Positions 13,348 to 25,800 of a stretch of DNA of 64,000 nucleotides are shown here, one piece after another; position 1 is the stretch's first letter, and each line of letters opens with the position of its first letter. The notes beneath the pieces were generated by a model. The model was given only the letters and a program-made list of their open reading frames with translations, was not told the origin of the DNA and did not search any database. The position numbers and the translations under genes are program-made. This stretch comes from Lepisosteus oculatus. Taxonomy: Eukaryota > Chordata > Actinopteri > Semionotiformes > Lepisosteidae. Location: positions 44,080,788-44,144,787 of the forward strand of contig NC_090697.1 in the NCBI RefSeq assembly GCF_040954835.1. Reading direction: 5' to 3'.

Positions 13348-13999
13348 TTACCAGCAAAACAACACTTCCTAGATGCCACAGCACCTCTCAATTTTGGGGG
13401 AAAGGTGCCCCAAATGTGGACAGGGCTACTCTGCTTCTGGGTACAGAATAAATAACAGACAGGACACATGACAGGGTAACACACAACAATTTAAGAATAC
13501 ATGTATTTTTGGAAAGAAAAATGCATAATCCCATAAATGTCTCTGTTTGAATCTTACTAAGCATACCACACAGTGCACGTACATTCTTACAACATCACAA
13601 GCTGAATAGATTTTCTAAATAGATTTTCTAAAATAATGAGCAAATACCAAACCTAGACGTTCATCGTGTGATCGAAGACTTTAGTGAATCTTGACTTTAT
13701 AGTGAGAAAGAATAAAAAATACTGTTTTTTCCCTTACCCTCTCTGCATACAGTTTCCAAACCTTTAAATGGTTTATATGAACTCAGGATTCAGTTTTTCT
13801 GTTGAAGCCATCAGCATATCCCCCTTTTGCATATATTTATATAGCCCAGAGGAAATTCAAAAAGATAAAGTGATTAAATGCAACCTTCAAGAAAAAAAAA
13901 AACAATTTTCAAGCATGTTTTTGCCTTGTGCATACAAATATATAATACATATATATATATATGTGTGAGTCTGGGGGCTTTAATTTCCATTCACACCTA

Positions 14000-14880
14000 A
14001 AAGATGATCTTTCCGTGAAAAAAGAATGAGCAATCAAAGTTGTAGATCGGTGAGAATCAATCCAGGTCCAAGAAAATCTCAGCCAACTGATAAGAATACC
14101 GCACACCCCTTTCACTGTCACAGATAGTAAAAATACTTTATAAAGACTTTTAATTTGATTTAGTTTATTATAATTAACAATTTTCTTTGTTGACTTCAGC
14201 TTTAACGGTATAGCCTCTTATTTCCAAAACTAGAAAATAATGTTTAACCCAATCATCCGGGTTGCTTTGACGTTTCTGTGGTGTATCTGGCTATCGCAGT
14301 GTGGCAGGGCGTTCTGCAAATTCATATTCAATAAACCTTACTAGCACAACAAACAGGATCATAGCAACACAACTTTTGATCCGTTAGCGAACTTTTTTTC
14401 TGCAGTGATGCAAGCGTCTATTTACACCCATACCACTGCGTTTCTAATTGTATTACGTGAGAGTTTCAAAGGGTTTGACCAGCAGTGCCTGTCGCAAATG
14501 CACGCCCATGACACAAAGACAGTGGAACTCTGATCTAGGTGGGGAGGTGTCGTAACCGGACATAGCCAATAGCAGTACAAGATTAAAATAGATCTGTATA
14601 TATCTGCTGTAAATCCAGCAGCGCAAATTAGACCTGCCTGCAACAGGTTGATGAACGCGGGATGTACAGTACGCTTAGACTTGTGGTCGAGAGTTTTACT
14701 TGCACTCTGATCAAGATCAATGTTAATAAAATAGCGCCATTGTGTTTCGACTGGAGGCGCAGAAGAAAAACAGGCGATACGACCTAATAATGTAGACTAC
14801 ATTATAACGTGTACTGTAGGGAGGAGGAACAAAGGAAGGCTCACAAAACGTTTCCTTATAAAACGGTATCTATCGTGGGA
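14000..14880. other. CpG-enriched non-coding block
   Basis: CpG dinucleotides are clearly commoner than in the flanks, for example GATCCGTTAGCGAAC, GATGAACGCGGGATG and ATAGCGCCATTGTGTTTCGA near 14730. GCGCCATTGTG is close to a YY1 site. No coding frame or known repeat is seen. It could be a promoter, an enhancer or a young unrecognised repeat. Confidence 0.3.
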
Positions 14881-16460
14881 GATCTATAATCCTTGTTTTA
14901 TACAAATGACGAGCAACAATTGGGTATATTAAGCCAGATGAGCAATTTCATTTTATTGTACATTGCACTTGGAGTTTGTACTGTATACTGACAGTCATTG
15001 AAAACGAACAATGTGTTTTGGAACCAAAATATATCAGCATACAGTATATAATACTATATATAGATCGATTGACATAGCTGTGACATAATATAAGTTAAAC
15101 AGACTTACTCTAGCACAGTCTACATCAATATAAATGTTTTTTTGATCTTATTCTATTTTTAAATATAAAAAATAAATTGTGTTTTTAAACATTTGTTGTT
15201 GGAAGATAAACATTTGTTCATAATAAACATTGTAACTGTAGATTTTCCTTATACAGTAGATGTGATTTTGATATAGCTTTGTGGAACCTAGAACCTCTTT
15301 GGTAGATATGCTTGATGTTACTATTACTTTCTTGTGCATGGTAAAAAGCAGCCCAAAAACTATGGAAGTATTTCCTTCTACTGTACATAAGCAGACATTT
15401 CTTTAATCATCAGAATTCATTCTTCCACTGTTATCATTAGTTACATCATCAATACGGATGAATGAATCAGTTCATGCATGCCACGTTCATGAACTTAGCT
15501 CCGTCATGCATTACAGATAACATGGTGTTCTTTACAGTATCTGCAGTTCCTTTGTTTCTCCACATCTTAAACCCTGATCAAATTGATGGAAAAGGATATA
15601 CATTATTGGTCTCATCTGTGGGGTTTGTTGATAATTGCACTAGCAGTTGGTTTGGGGTTTTCCTTGTTGATATTGTTTGTCATCAGCTGCAGTTGTATTT
15701 CTTGCCAACCCAGTCTTTGTTGATTGGTAACAATTTACATTTTGCTGGATGCCTTAACCAGGTTGTTCTGACCTACTCTACTGAATCCAGATGCTGTCTT
15801 CTTCTGCTGTCAGACAGAGATAAGAAAGTAAAGTTGACACTGACTGGAGGACTGGCCCATCTCTCAGTGATGTCACTGCAGGCACAGGCACCAAGAGGAT
15901 CCTAAGAGTCGCTGCTGAAAAAACAAAAACAGCAACTGTGTATGTCTTTTCATAGAATCCCAATCACAATTATCCAGTGACATGAATAGCAAAGCCAAGT
16001 AGTGATGTCTGGATCACAGAGCTTAGCAGGCACTCTGCAGAAGTTGGGAGAGGATGCTTACATACTGTATTGTATCTTAGCTTTCACTCCTCCAAATCAA
16101 TTTTAGTTCACAGCTGCAACAACTCAATGTACAGTATGTGCTTTCTCACTGCTCCTCCTGCCTGATTTCCTAATTTTGTCATCGTCGTCTGCAGGCCACT
16201 GCTCTCTTGGATTAACTAGCTAGTGTTTATGATCTGTCTCTCCGCTGTTTGGTCTTGGATCTAGAGTAGACACTGCCTCAGTGTGCTGGCTTGGTTCACT
16301 GTCTGCCTAACCATCTTTGCGCCCAGTGCTGAAATTGGCCGTGGTTTATACTGTCATTGTCTGATCCTGATGTTTTCACTGCTGGATCGACTTACCCTAT
16401 TGAAGAATTGCTTTTGCTGCTTCAGTCTGTGTTCCTGCTGCTGATGGCCTGACAACTGTA
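14881..16460. other. Intergenic, no firm feature
   Basis: A 147-codon plus-strand frame (15462-15905) has no family similarity, poor codon pattern and no promoter or splice context. 16080-16460 is GC-richer and may be an unrecognised repeat. Confidence 0.45.
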
Positions 16461-16467
16461 GCAATCC

Positions 16468-17222
16468 ATTCATCTATTTTCTAACCTCTTCTTCAAATTC
16501 CATGACTTCTTCAGGGTCGCAGAGGTGCATATCCATGCAAGCAAAGGACGCAAGGCAGAGTACACCCTGGACGGGATGCTGACAGACACAAACACACACC
16601 ACACACCAGGTCCAATTTTCCCAAAAGGCAATTAACTTACCAATTGTTTGGAAATAGTAGTGAGGACCCTATGCAGAAAACCAGAACAATCTCCAGAGGC
16701 GTAGTTGATATAACAATCCGAGGTCCGAAAGCTGTAGGTAAACAAGCCGGTGCAAAAGTACAAAACCAGAAGCGGAGCCGTAAGCTGTGAGGAAGCCGAG
16801 AGTCGAAACCAGAACAATAACCAAAGTACCAATACCAAAACCTGGAGACGTAGTCAGAGAACAAACCAGGGTCAGGAAGCCAAAAACCAAGTAGCAAGTT
16901 GTAGTGAAAATGGAAGTAGTGCTAGCCAGGAAAAAGCCCAATACTGAGCACAGAGGAGAGTGTGAAGCAGCATTAAATAGGCTGGGGTAAATTGGCTAAT
17001 TGGAACCGTGCTGGAATGTGAGGTGGAATGATAAGTCCTCTGGGGGCGTGGTGTAACACCAATATGTTTTTGGACTGCAGGAGACAACCAGAGCACCTGA
17101 AGGAAACACATGCAAACACAGGAAGAACATACAAACTCCACACATATAGTTCCAGATTGAAATCCGGAGTCCTATGCTATGAGGGAGCAATTCTAAGCAC
17201 TGTGCCACCATGCCTCGCAATT
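16468..17222 (-). mobile_element. tRNA-headed SINE copy, split by the 414-bp LTR
   Basis: Pieces 16468-16644 and 17059-17222 together match the same family as 49524-49865, in reverse: CATCCATTCATC-type tail, ACACCCTGGACGGGATGCTG, TTAACTTACC, GGACTGCAGG, and a decayed head near 17210 (TGTGCCACCATG). Confidence 0.75.
16645..17058. mobile_element. Solo LTR of 414 bp inserted in a SINE
   Basis: TGTT...AACA termini flanked by perfect CCAAT duplications (16640-16644 and 17059-17063). Removing it rejoins the interrupted SINE (TAACTTACCAAT + ATGTTTTTGGACTG). An ATTAAATAGG near 16973 could be a TATA-like box if it reads rightward. No coding capacity. Confidence 0.8.
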
Positions 17223-17418
17223 GTAGCAATCTTTGCTGCCAAGTCTTACTGATTGTGAAAGACACTACATGTGGACTGGTGGTACTTTTTTAGTTTAGTA
17301 ATCGTGACCTATTATCCTGTCTTGATTGTTGTGTTTCCACTTTCTTCTTTTGTTCTTTTGTTATGATAACTTCTGTAGTTGAGGTTTTCAGAGCTACTGT
17401 CCGTACCAACAAGGTTTA

Positions 17419-17640
17419 GGGCCTAGCTCTGTTGGTAGAGCATGAGACTCATAATCTCAGGGTACTGGGTTTGTGTCCCACGTCGGGCGCCAGATCCTCC
17501 ATGTTGGAGGTTGGGCAAAAGGCTTACAATCCTGTCCCATAAAAAACTAATTTTACAGTAAAAGCAACAGGATGTTGCTGCCCCTACATGCCGGAAGGCA
17601 TAACGGGCAAACATCCATCCATCAAAAAGGTTTGGTCTAT
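17419..17640 (+). mobile_element. tRNA-Lys-derived SINE
   Basis: 17419-17492 closely resembles tRNA-Lys: GGTAGAGCATGAGACTC, AATCTCAGGGT, GTCCCACGTCGGGCGCCA. The anticodon position reads CAT instead of CTT and the 5' acceptor strand does not pair, so it is not a working tRNA. A body of about 150 bp follows, ending in CATCCATCC-type sequence. Confidence 0.75.
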
Positions 17641-19499
17641 AATAATAAATCTAATTGCAATAGTAATGCTTTCTAGTCCCATTGACAATAGCATTAATTT
17701 GAGGGCTCTGGTGGCGTTTATGGCTGCCTGTACTATTTTCTCCAAATTGCAACAGGAGCGGTCTCTAAACCTCTGCGCTCTTTGCCAAGGGTACCTACTA
17801 GAATTACTCTGATTCGGTAATACAATTACATGGCTTTGATTTGCAGTGAGTTCTCAGTTCATTGACCACTGGATTTGTTTTGTCTAACTGAAACACGATA
17901 TCTATAGAATGACTATTTGCTTCAGATTGAGCTTTGTAGAAAAATCTAGCGACTCTGGTCAAGCTGTTGATTTAACAGTCATACATCAATTAAATGCTGG
18001 TCTAAATATAGTTGATGCTATATAATTAAATGCTTGGTTTTCAATACTTGGTGACCCCACCGTATGTTGGTAGTTCTGGTTTATCATTCCCTAAACCTGC
18101 TTCTCAATTGGTCATAAATATAACCCAGTTGTACAGTATTTACAGTATATTATTGTATTAATGTAGATGGTTGTTTTGTTTTTGTGAGTCAGTTTGTAAT
18201 GTTTTTTTTCACATGCTATGTTATTTTAAAAACTTAAATTAAGTAAAATCTGCTTTCAATAAGCATAACCTATTTAGCAGTGGTGCAATCTGTACATGTG
18301 CAGTATATCTTCCTACTGTAGATGTATAAACCATATAAATAATCTGTATTACATATACTTTCACTTTCTATACCTGTAAATCATGATTAGTTTTTAATTT
18401 TAAATTTGATGTCCTGACCCCCAGCTTGGTCAGGCCTGGTTCTGCTAGTAACGATTATTTAGCAACTTGGTTACAAATTGCTTTGAACCTTTATCTGTTG
18501 CTCCTCTATTTATTCTGTATAATTTAAACATTAACCCGGTTTTATTACATTTATTGTTTTTATTAGTTTTATTTTAATCAGACCTGGTGCAAAACAGGTC
18601 CAATTTAAATATTAATTTCAAAAAGTTATTTAAAAACGTAATATTTCATATTTTGCATGGTTAACATAGGACACACATCACAAAAATACATTTATACAAA
18701 CCTTAATTTTTCATTGACTTTAACTTTCCTTAAAACGTTTGTTAAACTTTTAGAGCTCCATTGAAGTGTGCTTGAAAGTATTCACAAATGGATGAGTAAA
18801 GGCATCATTTACTGGCTTCTTTTTCTGGATTAAAGTCAACAGAATTTATCATTTACTTTGCATGCCTGTGACTAAAAGCGGTAATCTCCCAGAGGTGTGG
18901 TCCCTAATATACAAAGTGTTAGTTTAGCAAGGCGAACCACCAGGGAACTAATCAAGCTCCGAGGCTTTATGAAAAAAACATTAACAAGGTGTAATTGTAC
19001 TTGGTGTAGTCACCACTTCTTTATTGCTTTTAAATCCATTTCAATTGTATCTCGCTATTTATTTCTTTTATTTTTCATATCCTCCTAATTTTACCACTAT
19101 GGCCCTTTCATTTACACCTTCTGAAACATGCAAAGTCAACCTAACTCAGTTTTCACACTATGAGCCCCAGAGTGCCAAAAGGAGATCAAATGCAGGATTA
19201 ACCAGGCCCTCATCAGTAACCTTTCAATCCCACAGTTACCTGGACAAAAACATAGCCTGGCCAGGTCATTTCTGACTAGTCCAAACAGTACTTGTTCATT
19301 TGTGTCCAACTCAGCTAATAACATAACATAACCCAAACATTCACCAGCAAGTTTCTGCTCTATGATTCAATTTCAATCACTAGGGAGCCCAATGTCTAAC
19401 AATTCTTTCAGCACCTGATCTTTTTGATGTTTATTATCAGAATTTTAGATTAATGTTTGTCAAAATTAAAAATGAAACTAAAAATGACCTAGTAGGACC
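17641..19499. other. Intergenic, nothing recognised
   Basis: AT-rich, no coding signal or repeat that I can name. Confidence 0.5.
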
Positions 19500-19660
19500 T
19501 TTTGTCATGTCATGTCATTTGCCAAACCACTTTATACCATACGGTGTTGCGGAAAGCCAGAGCCTACCCAGCAAGCAAAGAGTGCAGGGCAGGGTACACC
19601 CTTGATGAGGTGCCAGCCCACCGCAGGGCAAGTGCAAGCCAATCATACATGGGGACAATT
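19500..19660 (-). mobile_element. tRNA-headed SINE fragment
   Basis: GCCAAACCACTTTATACC, AAAGCCAGAGCCTACCCAGC, GGGTACACCCTTGATGAGGT. It abuts the antisense 5S-type SINE fragment. Confidence 0.6.
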
Positions 19661-19768
19661 TGGAGGCCACGGTAAAGGCTGAGGGGGGAAATTTGGCCCG
19701 GACACATTGATAACTCCCAACTCTTATCGAGAAATGCTCTGGGATCTTTAATGACTACTAGGTCAAGA
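19660..19768 (-). mobile_element. 5S-type SINE fragment, antisense
   Basis: The reverse complement reads GGTCCTGTCTTGACC, CATTAAAGATCCCAGAGCAT and CGGGCCAAATTTC, matching the central body of the 12.8-kb SINE. Confidence 0.7.
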
Positions 19769-19769
19769 C

Positions 19770-22240
19770 AGGACCTATTGTGTTTGATTAAATATGGGAC
19801 TAAGGCAGTCTTTGATACAGAGGCATATAGAGGCTGAATAAAGAAAAGTCTGTCTTTGAAAGGAATAATTTACAATACTAAAACCAGATTTTGAATCTAT
19901 TTAGATTTAAAATAACCATGTTAAAACAATGGAACAATTTAAAGCAGGTAACAATGAAAAAGAGCTATGAATTTAGAATTTTGTATTCCCTAAGTTTGTT
20001 TGAAGTTTTTTTTATTCCTATTGTCCTTTTATTCTTATCTTATTGCCAGATTTTAACTGTCTTTTCAACAATCTGATAAAACAGTGAGACAGTAACACAT
20101 AGAATTTGAATTATGAAAATTATGATAGGGTGTTTGAATTTGAAGTGACTTTCACAACTAAGAAATAATTGTTTCTTAAAAGAATACTCACTCATTTTTA
20201 AAATAAATTCACATTTTTTACCAGACAATTAGAGTGATACAGTCTGTGTCTGGACTGTGAGTGTTACAATGGCCTATAAGTATTTCTTTGTTTCAGATGT
20301 TAACATCACTCTAAAGAAGGGTAGAGTGTGAAAGCATGGAAAGCAAACAAAATCAGAATATACACTTGATATTATTAGTATATTAATTATTTGAATTACA
20401 CACTATATAATTTTGCTGGGGGGCAGTTGTTTTCTTTAAGAAAATTAGAAAAAAATATGTTTCATGTGAGTCATATGTGCATATACACATTTCTTTGTAC
20501 ACACACGATGCTCCAAGTTTATAAAGCTTGGAAAATTCTTATTAACATTCTGGTTTTACAAATGGAACAAATTGCTAAATAATCACCCTAATCTTGGCTT
20601 CTCGCAGAGGCAAAAATGGATCTAGTTGGCTGGTCTGACAGCAGCTAAAGAGGTGCTGAGAGCCTCTGAAATCCCTCCATTTGTATAATTGGATCCTGGC
20701 TTATCTTGATATATCTACACGGTTCCACTTAGATCCATGGTGCCATTGGGGTGATGGTGGAGGCTTGGAGTGCTGTTGTTGGCATATTTTGTGGGTCATT
20801 TGATGGAAAATGGAAAATAAGGATGGGGGTGTTTGGTGTAGGATGGGAAAAATGGTTTTGTATTGTATCGCATCTGTTCAATTTAGAAGGAAAGTAAAAC
20901 AAAAAACAAATTGGTCACAACAAAACAATGTAAAAGTTACATGAGCTATAACTTACATTAGAGAAAGAGAAAATATTTTGGTTGTCAGCGCACAAGGCTA
21001 AAATAATATTACAAAGCAACTCCTTGCCTGTTACCACAACGTTTAAGTTAAATACAAACAGGCAGCACTTTGACCTGACCCTGCTCTGATTAGCACTGTG
21101 GCAGAAGCAACAAAATGTACAGTATATAGTCTGCCATTGTGTCGGTATATCTGGTGTTAATGGGTAGATATGCTCTGGTGATATTCTGACAACATTTTCA
21201 ACCATTTGCAATGTTTTAGTGCATAAGAAAGCGTACAAACAGGCCATCAAGGCCATCATGGTGATTTATTAAAAACAGTAAATCCATAAAAAAAGTAAAA
21301 ATAGTAAATATCTATAGTCCCTGACCTTGAGAAAGTGTTAGACCTCTGTAAAATAGCAGTGTAGTGCCAGACTTTATCCAACAAAGGACACAGAATCTTT
21401 ATCTTTGACATTAAGCCTTAAAATAGAAAAGAAAACCATTGTTGTTACAGATTTTAAAAATAAATAAAGATGACTGTTAATAAAGCATTTATGGTAAAAG
21501 TGACATTGTTAGTTTAAAAAATCAATGAACATACAAGTCATTTATGTGTTTCTTAATATCCAGGTGAAAATATGCAGGGTTGGATCTGAGCTCTGTTACA
21601 GTGATCAATGTAAGATATCCCAAAAATAACTATAGGGCAACAAAATTGAAAGTCAGTGATGTGTGATTATATACTGATTTGTATTTACTTAGACTTCAGC
21701 TCAAATTGACATTAAGAATAACAGCACTGTTCTCAAACAGGTGGAATTAATAACAGGGAAGGTTAATGACGGAAGAATTAGCAATGGAAAAAAATCAAAA
21801 TTTGAAAAGAAATGGTAAAAGAATGAGAATAATAAGAATCCACCATAAACACAGAAGTTTTTGAAGAATGCTTCTTTTTACTAATTTGCATTTGCTATTG
21901 TTTCCACAATGGCAAAATTTATAGAAACTTTGTAGATACACCATTTTTTAATAGTCATTTAATTATGCTTCAAACATCAGGTGTGATTTTCAGTTTTCAA
22001 ATTTGTATTCTTTGCTCATTCATTTCTCTCCATAAATTATATTCCTGCAAAGAGAAAAGCACTCAGTGTTGTACCAACTCTAACTATACATGGCACTCAT
22101 TAAAACATGTGACTTTAGCAATGATGATTTGGTGCAGAGTTATAGGTGTTGCTGGTACAGGAATTCCCCCAAAAGTGAAAAATACAGTATAAATAAAAGG
22201 CTGCTTTGAATGAGAATGAGATGAAATAATGTGTATAAAC
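19770..22240. other. Intergenic downstream of rsph3, nothing recognised
   Basis: AT-rich. Short frames only, including a 114-codon minus frame at 20915-21259 without coding character. Confidence 0.5.
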
Positions 22241-22246
22241 ATTTGT

Positions 22247-22252
22247 TTTATT
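22247..22252 (-). terminator. rsph3: Candidate rsph3 polyadenylation signal
   Basis: AATAAA on the minus strand, about 475 bp beyond the stop codon. AT-rich DNA makes chance hexamers common, so this is only a candidate. Confidence 0.35.
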
Positions 22253-22724
22253 TGTGAGGAATACAATGTTTTTCTCATGTGCTTCACTTGAATCTTCAAT
22301 TCCCAAACTTGGTTTACTGTATATCTCCATCTCGGTACGATACTTTATGCATTATGTACCCTTTTGGCCTCAGACAGGCATTTGACCAGAGGTACAAGGT
22401 ACAGTCAATTTAAAAACTGGTTTGGTTAATGAAACATAATTTGGTAAGAATTTGCTTATATATCCAATCGCTATATGTCAATTAAAAGGTAATAAATTAG
22501 TTTATAGAATAATTAGTACAGCAATAACATGCAGTATTCACACAATTCTGCATCACTTAAAACAACTTTCTTTTACCATTAGAAATCTTTACACGGTATT
22601 ATACAATAAGAAAACTTTTAATTTGCTGTTATTGAAATGTATCAATTTGAAGAAACTCAATAAAATAAATCAGTAAAATTAACCATTATATGCTTACCAG
22701 CTGTAGTAATATTTAAGTTTTTTC

Positions 22725-22801
22725 TCAGGTTAAACGTGGTGACTTTAGCTCCATCTGCTGGAATGCATCTAGCCTCTTCTCAACCACATCACGAATGAGC
22801 A
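22725..22801 (-). CDS. rsph3: rsph3 coding exon 8 (terminal)
   Basis: After a TTTTTTTAG acceptor the frame reads LIRDVVEKRLDAFQQMELKS and ends PRLT-TGA. It continues exon 7 (TVLD-M-LIR) as in other RSPH3 proteins. It is too short for ORF calling and was found by searching for the expected LIREVVEKR block. Confidence 0.9.
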
Positions 22802-25800
22802 CTAAAAAAAGAGATAAGAGAGCAATATGTTGCAAGGTAATTCCACACTTCCCTGCTGCATGCATATGCTTTCACATTTCGTTTCACCATGTATCTTTTA
22901 TTCTAGAACTATGCGACTTGTAGTCCCTCCAAACTGTTCCACTGAAGTATTTTAAGAACTTCTTATAAGAAAGGTTACAAATGAGAGGAGGCTATTTGGC
23001 CCATCTGACCAGTTTGGTAGTTAATGAAATGCAGTGGCTTCAACAGCCTCACTGGTCTGCTACAAGTCATCAGCCAACCTCTAAAAGCCGGCAACCTACA
23101 AACTGGAAGCCAGTCAGAATTGTCAGCCTGCTGCTGTTCCTGCACCTTCACCAGCCCTGCTGCAACTTCTATGACTTCACTGTCCTGCTATTAGTCAGCG
23201 ACCCATCTCTGTTGTGACTTCTATAGCCACTATGGTCCACTAAAGGTTTGCAGCTGATCACCTCATCAGCTCACTGCTGTTCTTAGAGCTTCACCAGTCT
23301 GCAACAGTTTCTACAGCCATTCCGGTCTGCTACAAACTGGCATCACATCACCTATGCCCTTTTCTCCCCTAGAACCCTGCACTGCTCCCAGGCCTCAGTG
23401 GGCTCACTGCTCAGCCCTGTCCAAGGCATGCCTTCTGAAGTCCATCTTGACAGCACACGCTTGGCCGGGTCTCTGGAGCAGATCCCCCTGAGAGCACACA
23501 CCTTGATCAGCCCAGCTTCTGGTGTTTTGCCAGAAGACTGTCCCAACAATGAGCGCTCTGTCCTGTCTAGCCCCAGATCCAGGCTCTCCAGTCCCCACAC
23601 TTGCCTGCTGCAGATTCACCAGTCCACTAATAGTCAGCTGTACTGGTCTGCTGTAAGCTGGTCTCAGGCAGCCTACTCTACTGGGACTTCTACAGCAATG
23701 TTCTATTGCTAGTTCGCAGTCTGATTCTGTTGAGACTGTTTCCGTAATTCTGACTCCACTCCACTGCAGCTTCTACTATCACTTAAAATTGCATCCTGGG
23801 CTGTCACCAGAAAGCTTTGACTTCTCTGCTCTTGGGCGTCATCACAAGCCTCCAAAACTGTCCGATTCTGACCTGATCACATCTATGGCTCTGTCTTGTG
23901 CATAGCCACATCATAACATCATGCTCTGAAATGTTGTCAAAAGGTTCCAATGTTTTTAAATGTTCATATTGTAAATACAGTAATTTGAGTATGAAAGTAG
24001 AACTCATCACTATTAGACACCTATTTGTCAATATATAAAACAGTTACTGTTTTTAATTTCATTTTCTTGTGTTTCAACAACTGTCATTTTTGTATATCAT
24101 TAGCTCTTATGAATTTCTTTGAAACCTATAAATAAAATACTTGAAAATAAACAAGACTATACTTTTAGTATAGGATGGGAAACCTCTAAGGAAAATCAAA
24201 TTGCTGCTGTAAGTAGATTGAGGAATCGGTAGGTGGCACTGTTCCCTTAGGACCAGAAATTTCAAAACCAGTGCATCAATATGGTAACCTTTCACATATG
24301 ATGTAGGAGGTACCATCTTTCTGATGAGACATTAAAGATCCTACAACACTGTTTGTAACAATAGGGTTGCTAACCCTAGAGTTCCTTTCTGTGTATGAAG
24401 GTATGGAATCCTTGGGGGACGAAAAGCACTATACTGTATAGTACAATTGTATTTTATTAACTAATGGGTCAGTTACACAAAAATGTGTAAAATTCAAATA
24501 ATAATAAATTGACAAATATTGTAAAAAATACTACATTTTTACCTTTTCCAACTTCAAAAATGGGAAATACTGTATGTACAGTAATGTTTTCATTAAAGAC
24601 CAATATAAAATCAGCTCAAGTGTTCATACAGCAGACCCTTCTATTTAAAATAGAAAAGTTTTGTAAAACTGTTAAAATGTCCCTTTTACTAAAAAACACA
24701 CAGAAGAAAACAAAATAAACAAATATGACCTACCTATTAAGGCTTTTATTCATTTTTAGGGAAACAAAATGCTCTAATTCTTACTAAGACTACTTGTCTA
24801 AAGATCTAAAATATAATAATGAAGTTCCTATATTGGCATACACAGTGCATAATCTATTTAGGCTTAACCCAACAAAAAGTTGTTTTTTTATCCATGAAAT
24901 AGAACAAAATTAAATTTAAATGTAATTAAATTTCATATTTGTTTCTTATTTAGTTACACTTTTCAAAGAAACTACTATGAATACAGTTTTAATAAATAAT
25001 AAAAATGTACTGTACTATATATTACCTCATATCCTTTACATAAAATAATCCATGTTTTAAAGATTACATGTAATTGCTTTATGATACTATAAACATAAAC
25101 CTTGCAGTTCAAAGAAAACTGTTTAATTGCCTTTCTACGCACTGACAAAAAGCTGTCAGGGAGTGGCGCTGAGATGCTTATAAAAACTAATTATAATTGG
25201 AATAAGTACAAAACTGAAAAAGTAAAAGTTTTTAATCAATGACATCTCTAAAACTTTTCTAATTTTATGATAAATGCAGTTGTTAATATACACTGCCAAA
25301 AGTAAATAATTATTTACTAAATTTAATTTATAATTAAATATATTCTCTCTCCGGAACAGAAAGAATACTGTATACAAGTACTTTTAGACAATTACTTATT
25401 TCATCTATAGTTTTTGACATTTTAATCAAAAAGTTATACTTTGATGAGGAAAATTAAATGAACAGCTAGTAGGGATACTGTTATCAATAATAACTTACTT
25501 TAAATTGTTAGGATTTACCAAAACAATTTAAGCATGATTCTGTAGTGATGTACACACATTCAGAAATGCAAAATCTGTCCAGATAATTTAAATTGCAAGG
25601 ACATCACTTTTGTACAGCCTTCTTGAACTCATTGTATTAAAGATTCTCAACTCAATTTAGATAAGGACTTTGATTAGGCCATTCCAGAACTATTTAATCA
25701 TTATTTAACCATTCTAAATTAGACTTTGATGAATTATTATATCATGCAGTAGCACCTTAAAATGAGTCTGGCATTATAGGGGGTACCAAATACACCAACA

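Noticed and set aside
15462..15905. 147-codon plus-strand ORF
   Set aside because: No family similarity, unusual composition, no promoter or splice context; an open frame of this size is expected by chance.
17419..17492. tRNA-Lys or tRNA-Met gene
   Set aside because: The acceptor stem does not pair and the anticodon is changed; it is joined to a SINE body.
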